Source: Solea solea
Taxonomy: Eukaryota > Chordata > Actinopteri > Pleuronectiformes > Soleidae
DNA length: 64,000 nucleotides
Reading direction: 5' to 3'
Assembly (NCBI RefSeq): GCF_958295425.1
Contig: NC_081149.1
Location: 26,322,495-26,386,494 of the forward strand
This document shows, piece after piece, positions 58,255 to 64,000 of this stretch. The translations under genes and the position numbers were made by a program. The notes under the pieces are model-generated. The model ran no database searches, was not told the DNA's origin, and saw nothing but the letters and a program-made list of their open reading frames with translations. Position 1 is the first letter of the stretch, and each line of letters opens with the position of its first letter.

Positions 58255-59045
58255 AAGATGAGTTTGGCTGTCTTGGGGGTCCAGTGAATATTGTCTTTTT
58301 CTGTAAAAAAAGTGTCGTGAGGTATTTCGGATAGGAATGGGAAGTGAGTGACCATGTTGTTATTGATTGTAGTGATGTTGTTCTGTTGGGTGGGGGTGAG
58401 GTTGGGGGAGAAGTTGATGACTGGGAAATAGATGTCTGCCGTGGGGAAGACAGACTTCAGCAGCCTAAACAGTGCTTTGAACTGTTTGATGGAGGTCTGC
58501 CTGGGGTCCTGGTCTTTATTATTGATACCGATTGCAATGATGACAATCTTGGTGTCCGGGTTTGGTATCGTTTTTTCGCAGATTTTGAGGAAATGGTAAG
58601 TATTGGCCCCGGGGTAGCTGTCCAGTTGAATGAGCGGGTTGGTGTGGGCGGGGATACGGTTGATGTTTGAGTCTCCGAGGATCAGGATTGGCCTCCTTGG
58701 TTTGAAGGACCAATCCTGAATTTTCCTGTTGGGGCGGGCAATGTGATAGTTGGGTCGATGGAGGGATGATGCAACAGCTGGAGGGGTGAGGGGAAAGGTG
58801 GGGTGATCAAAAAGGGGGCTAGAGGCCATGGGTGGACAGGGAGCTGGGGGCGGTGTTATTACTGGGTTGGGGTGGGGGGAGGGGGGAGGCGATGATGGGG
58901 GAACACTGTCGTGGGGGACCGGGGGTGCTGATGAGCTAACGTCCAGGACTTCCTCGGCGGGCAGTGTCGTCCCCCTGGGTAGATGAGTGGAGGGCTCAGT
59001 AGGGGCGTTTTGGTCTGAATAGACTTCAACGGACCCGGTTGTCAT
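58224..59045 (-). CDS. Penelope-like ORF1: SGNH-hydrolase-like protein
   Basis: I chose the ATG at 59045 (273 residues). The frame is open further upstream through a GTG at 59096 and into TTAGGG repeat, with no other ATG seen. A Pro/Ser-rich N-terminal half precedes an SGNH-type domain: ILILGDSNINRI (Ser126 in GDS), SYPGAN (block II Gly), IIAIGINNKD (block III, GINN) and EKDNIHWTP (Asp251, His254 of block V). SGNH/GDSL esterase ORF1s are known in CR1/L2 LINEs, and I recall GDSL-type ORFs in telomeric rotifer Penelope relatives. The gene ends TTA AAT TTA TAA and overlaps ORF2 in the -1 frame. Confidence 0.82.
   Translation of the reverse strand: MTTGSVEVYSDQNAPTEPSTHLPRGTTLPAEEVLDVSSSAPPVPHDSVPPSSPPPSPHPNPVITPPPAPCPPMASSPLFDHPTFPLTPPAVASSLHRPNYHIARPNRKIQDWSFKPRRPILILGDSNINRIPAHTNPLIQLDSYPGANTYHFLKICEKTIPNPDTKIVIIAIGINNKDQDPRQTSIKQFKALFRLLKSVFPTADIYFPVINFSPNLTPTQQNNITTINNNMVTHFPFLSEIPHDTFFTEKDNIHWTPKTAKLIFNNWCAQLNL
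58227..58233 (-). promoter_or_regulatory. Candidate -1 ribosomal frameshift site A-AAT-TTA
   Basis: In the ORF1 frame the codons are TTA AAT TTA TAA, so the heptamer A AAT TTA has the canonical X-XXY-YYZ phase and abuts the ORF1 stop. ORF2 lies in the -1 frame and is open across the site. The heptamer is of the class used by retroviral gag-pol overlaps. No stimulatory structure has been established. Confidence 0.55.
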
Positions 59046-59298
59046 CGTTGCCTGCTCCACATGTGTGTGTTTTAGGGGAGGTGGGGACAACTGCACCGCC
59101 GACTGGTCCGGGACGCCAGCATCATCTATCTGGGAGGAAAATGGAGAGATGTTATCTGAGAGGGTTAGGGTTAGGGTTAGGGTTAGGGTTAGGGTTAGGG
59201 TTAGGGTTAGGGTTAGGGTTAGGGGTTAGGGGTTAGGGTTAGGGTAAGGGTAAGGGTAAGGGTAAGGGGTTAGGGTAAGGGTTAGGGTTAGGGTTAGG

Positions 59299-59823
59299 TA
59301 TAGGGATGAAAACCACCATTTTGCGGTCATTTCGCGAATAACTTTTGAACGGAAGGTGGGATCGACTCCAAACCAACATCCGCCCCCCCATTTAGGCACC
59401 CTCCGGAGCCCCTGGTGAAACCCCCGTGATTGTGGGAGAAAAGGAAGCCGAGATATGGAAAAATGACCGAAAATTCTTCGGTCATTCTGAACTTATCTCG
59501 AGTTAGGAAGGTGCTAGAAAGCCGAGCTAGGTGTCCAACGATGCGTCTCGAGGAGCCGCACTTAGGGTTAGGGTTAGGGTAGGGGAAGGGGAAAAGAATT
59601 TCATCACTGCGAAGCAGTGATGAAATTCGTGCACACTCCATCCAGTCCTATGCAGCATCACAACCAAGCCTCATTAAGACCATGTGGAACTAAAGTGCCT
59701 AATTTGTATATCCAGACCCTCTCGGCTCTCCGTCTCTGGGTCGTGTTCCAATTTGGGTTAGATTCAAGGACGGAGACCTGAACTGCATCCCAGCCGTGCT
59801 GCAGAAAGTGTTTAACCAGGTGA
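59299..59823. repeat. 525-bp subtelomeric block, copy 3
   Basis: Matches copy 2 at an offset of 5283 bp. It begins directly after the TTAGGG tract that borders ORF1 of the full-length Penelope-like copy. Confidence 0.92.
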
Positions 59824-61908
59824 GGGTTAGGGTTAGGGTAGGGTAGGGTGGGTTAGGGTTAGGGGTAAGGGTTAGGGGTAAGGGTTAGGGTAAGGGTTAG
59901 GGTAAGGGTTGGGGTTCGGGTTGGGGTTAGAGGTTATGGAGGGTCCATTTTCTGGGTAAGGGTTAGGGTAAGGGTTAGGGTTAGGGGTTAGGGTTAGGGT
60001 AGGGTTAGGGTAAGGGTAAGGGTTGGGGTTCGGGTTGGGGTTAGAGGTTATGGAGGGTCCATTTTATGTGCACAGGCCTACTGATCCGGTGTGTGGCGAT
60101 GGTGATCCAGTCCAGGTCTGCCAGCCGGGAGACCAGGGTTCGATCCCCAGGCAGAGCCCCGGGCAGGAAGAGGGCACCCACTGTACTGATTTATTTTATA
60201 ATTGTGAGGATAAACCTAATAATGAATTTGAAGAGTACTGGAGTTGAGGCCGGGTCGCCGTCAGGTGGGTGGGGAGGTAAGTGATGTGGGCAAGGTAAGT
60301 ATAAACGTTATGTGGATATATTGAAAGAGGGGAGAGGGACCTGAGAAGTGGGCCAGAGGATGGTGGCGTGGCAGCAACGCTGCCTTTGGTGTGGGCGACC
60401 CGGGTTCAACTCCAGTCTCGGCCGCATAGGACCCCGGGGAGGACGGCATCCTAAGAGTAGGGGGGAGTAGATGTAAAAAAGGGGAGATAAAAAGAAATGT
60501 GTAAAATATAATAATAATCCAACTTCATCAGGTAAAATAGTTAAAAATTAAAAAGAATTGAGTAAAATAAAGAATAAAACTGAATTTGATAAAATGATTA
60601 GTGGATTAAAAGGAGAGGGGGGGTGGTGTTTTATTGATGCCGTCCTGCCTAAGAGAGGGAGTGAGGGTTATGTTAAAAACAGCATGTGCTTGGGGTTACC
60701 TGTCTGGGGATCCCAGAGCCCCAAGCGGCCGAAAAAAGTGGGTCAGGAGGGGACAACCACGTCAGGGGGAGGCAGTAGGATGTAGTCTAATCTGCATTAA
60801 GACCCCCTGGCGTGGTGGTCCCCAACCTGTGGATCCAAATCCTTTCCGCCCTCTTTCTCTGCCCGATGGTCCAGTGGTCATTGTTCTCCAAGCCGGAGAT
60901 GATGAGATGAGTGGGGGAGTGTTGTTGGAAATGGCTGACCAGTGGAGTCTGAAGTCTGCCCTCCCCAAAATTATACAGGTGTTGTTTTAAACGGGTGAGT
61001 ATGGAATATTGTGTTTCGCCTATGTAGTGTTTATTGCAGGTTTTACAGGTGATGATGTAGATGACGTTTGTGGTGTTGAGAGAGAAAGTGCCCAGTGTTG
61101 GATATGCTGTACTGCTGTGTGGGTTATGAATGAATTTTCTGTGTTTGTAGTGGGTGGAGTGTTCTGAATGAGGTTGGGGTATGTGGTCGGAGAATTTGGA
61201 TTGTGTGAGTATATTCTGTAAATTCCGGTTTCTCCTGTAGGCTGAGATGGGTCTGTGGTTATGAAAGGCTGGTTGCTGCTGTAAAATGGAAAAGTTATTT
61301 TTGATGATCCGGTGGAGTCCTGTGGTTCTATGGGAGAAGGTGGAGATAAAAGGTATAAGTCGGGTAGTCAAAGTCTGGTCGGGTTGCGGTGTGTGGTCCG
61401 GGGGTTTCTGTCTGGGGTCCGGGCTGCCTCCAACTCCAGCCAGGTTAGGGTTAGGGATAGGGAGGGGCTTGGGAGCCCCTGGGTTAGAGTAAGGGCTGGG
61501 ATAGGGGGAACCCGCACTGGCCCCCAACCGAACAAGATTCGGTTGGGGGTCAGCGACGGGAGAGGGGGTAGAGAGGTTAGGGTTAGGGGCTGGGTGGGGG
61601 AGGGGGTCGGGATACAAACCCCCCTCCCCCACTACAGCCCAAGGGTTAGGGTTAGGGTTAGGGTTAGGGTGGGGGAGGGGGTTGGGATAAAGACCCCCCT
61701 CCCCCATCCCCGTCCCTGGGTTAAGGTTAGGATTAGGGTGAGGGATGGGGGTGGGATAAGGACGGGGAAGGGGGTTAGGTTTCGGCGGAGGAGGTGGAGG
61801 CAGTCCGGAGCCAGTGACCTGGGGTGGGTGGGTGGAGCGAGTAGGAGCGAGAGAGGCCAAGGTTGTGGATTTGATGGTTCTTAGGAAGCGTTTGGAGTAC
61901 CCTCTGTT
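59824..61908 (-). mobile_element. 5'-truncated Penelope-like copy joined to TTAGGG repeat
   Basis: Matches 54541-56625 exactly by reading. At 61908 the element stops after CCCTCTGTT and continues as AGGGGTAAGGGTTAGGGG, so TT is shared between element and telomere-like repeat. All of ORF1 and the RT part of ORF2 are missing. The remaining frame (60787 to about 61908) covers the linker and GIY-YIG module. Confidence 0.9.
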
Positions 61909-62281
61909 AGGGGTAAGGGTTAGGGGTTAGGGTAAGGGTTAGGGTTAGGGTAAGGGTAAGGGTTAGGGTAAGGGGTAAGGGTTAGGGGGTAAGGGTAAGG
62001 GTAAGGGTTAGGGTTAGGGTAAGGGTTAGGGTTAGGGTAGGGTTAGGGTTAGGGTTAGGGTTAGGGTTAGGGTTAGGGTTAGGGTTAGGGTAAGGGTAAG
62101 GGTTAGGGTTAGGGTTAGGGTTAGGGTTAGGGTTAGGGTTAGGGTAAGGGTTAGGGTTAGGGTAAGGGTAAGGGTTAGGGTTAGGGTTAGGGTAAGGGTT
62201 AGGGTAAGGGTAAGGGTAAGGGTTAGGGTTAGGGTTAGGGTTAGGGTAAGGGTAAGGGTTAGGGTAAGGGTTAGGGTAAGG
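61907..62281 (+). repeat. Telomere-like repeat tract capping the truncated copy
   Basis: About 375 bp of TTAGGG and TAAGGG units, the longest uninterrupted tract in the window. Read on the minus strand it gives Pro-Asn or Thr-Leu dipeptide frames, which I do not call genes. Confidence 0.93.
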
Positions 62282-62806
62282 TATAGGGATGAAAACCACC
62301 ATTTTGCGGTCATTTCGCGAATAACTTTTGAACGGAAGGTGGGATCGACTCCAAACCAACATCCGCCCCCCCATTTAGGCACCCTCCGGAGCCCCTGGTG
62401 AAACCCCCGTGATTGTGGGAGAAAAGGAAGCCGAGATATGGAAAAATGACCGAAAATTCTTCGGTCATTCTGAACTTATCTCGAGTTAGGAAGGTGCTAG
62501 AAAGCCGAGCTAGGTGTCCAACGATGCGTCTCGAGGAGCCGCACTTAGGGTTAGGGTTAGGGTAGGGGAAGGGGAAAAGAATTTCATCACTGCGAAGCAG
62601 TGATGAAATTCGTGCACACTCCATCCAGTCCTATGCAGCATCACAACCAAGCCTCATTAAGACCATGTGGAACTAAAGTGCCTAATTTGTATATCCAGAC
62701 CCTCTCGGCTCTCCGTCTCTGGGTCGTGTTCCAATTTGGGTTAGATTCAAGGACGGAGACCTGAACTGCATCCCAGCCGTGCTGCAGAAAGTGTTTAACC
62801 AGGTGA
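62282..62806. repeat. 525-bp subtelomeric block, copy 4
   Basis: Matches copy 3 at an offset of 2983 bp and follows the 375-bp TTAGGG tract. Confidence 0.92.
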
Positions 62807-64000
62807 GGGTTAGGGTTAGGGTAGGGTAGGGTGGGTTAGGGTTAGGGGTAAGGGTTAGGGGTAAGGGTTAGGGTAAGGGTTAGGGTAAGGGTTGGGGTTC
62901 GGGTTGGGGTTAGAGGTTATGGAGGGTCCATTTTCTGGGTAAGGGTTAGGGTAAGGGTTAGGGTTAGGGGTTAGGGTTAGGGTAGGGTTAGGGTAAGGGT
63001 AAGGGTTGGGGTTCGGGTTGGGGTTAGAGGTTATGGAGGGTCCATTTTATGTGCACAGGCCTACTGATCCGGTGTGTGGCGATGGTGATCCAGTCCAGGT
63101 CTGCCAGCCGGGAGACCAGGGTTCGATCCCCAGGCAGAGCCCCGGGCAGGAAGAGGGCACCCACTGTACTGATTTATTTTATAATTGTGAGGATAAACCT
63201 AATAATGAATTTGAAGAGTACTGGAGTTGAGGCCGGGTCGCCGTCAGGTGGGTGGGGAGGTAAGTGATGTGGGCAAGGTAAGTATAAACGTTATGTGGAT
63301 ATATTGAAAGAGGGGAGAGGGACCTGAGAAGTGGGCCAGAGGATGGTGGCGTGGCAGCAACGCTGCCTTTGGTGTGGGCGACCCGGGTTCAACTCCAGTC
63401 TCGGCCGCATAGGACCCCGGGGAGGACGGCATCCTAAGAGTAGGGGGGAGTAGATGTAAAAAAGGGGAGATAAAAAGAAATGTGTAAAATATAATAATAA
63501 TCCAACTTCATCAGGTAAAATAGTTAAAAATTAAAAAGAATTGAGTAAAATAAAGAATAAAACTGAATTTGATAAAATGATTAGTGGATTAAAAGGAGAG
63601 GGGGGGTGGTGTTTTATTGATGCCGTCCTGCCTAAGAGAGGGAGTGAGGGTTATGTTAAAAACAGCATGTGCTTGGGGTTACCTGTCTGGGGATCCCAGA
63701 GCCCCAAGCGGCCGAAAAAAGTGGGTCAGGAGGGGACAACCACGTCAGGGGGAGGCAGTAGGATGTAGTCTAATCTGCATTAAGACCCCCTGGCGTGGTG
63801 GTCCCCAACCTGTGGATCCAAATCCTTTCCGCCCTCTTTCTCTGCCCGATGGTCCAGTGGTCATTGTTCTCCAAGCCGGAGATGATGAGATGAGTGGGGG
63901 AGTGTTGTTGGAAATGGCTGACCAGTGGAGTCTGAAGTCTGCCCTCCCCAAAATTATACAGGTGTTGTTTTAAACGGGTGAGTATGGAATATTGTGTTTC
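62807..64000 (-). mobile_element. Third Penelope-like copy, cut by the window end
   Basis: Matches 54541 onward for the remaining 1.2 kb, through the two tRNA-like segments and the 3' end of ORF2 (stop side at about 63770). Whether it is full length or truncated cannot be seen. Confidence 0.9.

Larger units (their letters stand above)
54541..59160 (-). mobile_element. Penelope-like retroelement, full-length copy
   Basis: On the minus strand come ORF1 (SGNH-like), then ORF2 (RT plus GIY-YIG), then a non-coding 3' region that contains two tRNA-like segments and a spacer repeated twice (GAGGTTATGGAGGGTCCATT at 54647 and 54763). TTAGGG repeat lies directly upstream of ORF1 (59161-59298). The 3' end points away from the presumed chromosome end and the 5' end towards it, the orientation expected if the cDNA was primed from a G-rich 3' overhang. 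The left limit is arbitrary; the 525-bp block may also belong to the element. Confidence 0.75.
53248..64000 (+). repeat. Subtelomere-like region with TTAGGG tracts
   Basis: TTAGGG and variants (TAGGG, TTAGGGG, TAAGGG) recur at about 53250-53280, 53640-53668, 53901-54015, 54541-54770, 59161-59298, 59824-60050, 61907-62281 and 62807-63040. All are G-rich on the plus strand, so the chromosome end would lie to the right. Between them lie a 525-bp block and Penelope-like copies. Units start at 54016, 59299 and 62282 (spacing 5283 and 2983 bp). Confidence 0.9.

Noticed and set aside
58344..58670. 108-codon plus-strand ORF
   Set aside because: Antisense shadow of the SGNH-like ORF1.
61982..62382. 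Pro-Asn and Thr-Leu repeat ORFs of 116-130 codons
   Set aside because: Direct translations of telomere-like repeat.

Overview
This is a vertebrate, almost certainly teleost fish, window. Three intron-containing vertebrate genes can be read with consensus splice sites, and the rest is dense fish-type repeat: L2/CR1-like LINE tails, hAT, Tc1 and TTAA-target DNA elements, minisatellites and a Penelope-like retroelement. Introns, AATAAA signals and TTAGGG tracts exclude a prokaryote.

Layout: 1-5.7 kb holds a decayed L2/CR1-type LINE with an SGNH-esterase ORF1 and an endonuclease/reverse-transcriptase ORF2. 6.1-7.1 kb carries the first two coding exons of PSMD3 (26S proteasome lid) on the minus strand. 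CDC27/APC3 follows head to head (8.5-27.3 kb, plus strand); all 20 coding exons can be placed and give 802 codons. Its introns hold a hAT relic with an intact BED-finger ORF, a TTAA-flanked element with a THAP relic and a large foldback, a Tc1 relic and several minisatellites. Tail to tail with it lies CFP/properdin (27.9-32.9 kb, minus strand; 11 coding exons, 567 codons) with eight thrombospondin type 1 repeats instead of the usual six. 33-41 kb is repeat-rich with no gene I can support.

41.2-46.5 kb holds two opposed copies of one transposon family. Each is bounded by long terminal inverted repeats and a 9-bp target duplication, which is a Mutator-like signature. The longer copy carries six spliceable exons of an unidentified gene. 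46.7-53.2 kb has more hAT-like elements, a LINE tail, a Penelope/hammerhead-like fragment and a GC-rich repeat.

From about 53.25 kb to the end the sequence is subtelomere-like. TTAGGG-type tracts, G-rich on the plus strand, alternate with a 525-bp block present four times and with one full and two partial copies of a Penelope-like element read on the minus strand. Its ORF1 is an SGNH-hydrolase-like protein. Its ORF2 has a reverse transcriptase and a GIY-YIG endonuclease joined by a Pro-Asn-rich linker that is itself in-frame telomere-like repeat. ORF1 and ORF2 overlap in the -1 frame at an A-AAT-TTA heptamer abutting the ORF1 stop. The second copy is truncated at its 5' end and runs straight into TTAGGG repeats. 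This telomere-associated element is the best candidate for an undescribed system. The Mutator-like gene carriers and the minisatellites built from splice sites in CDC27 and properdin come next.
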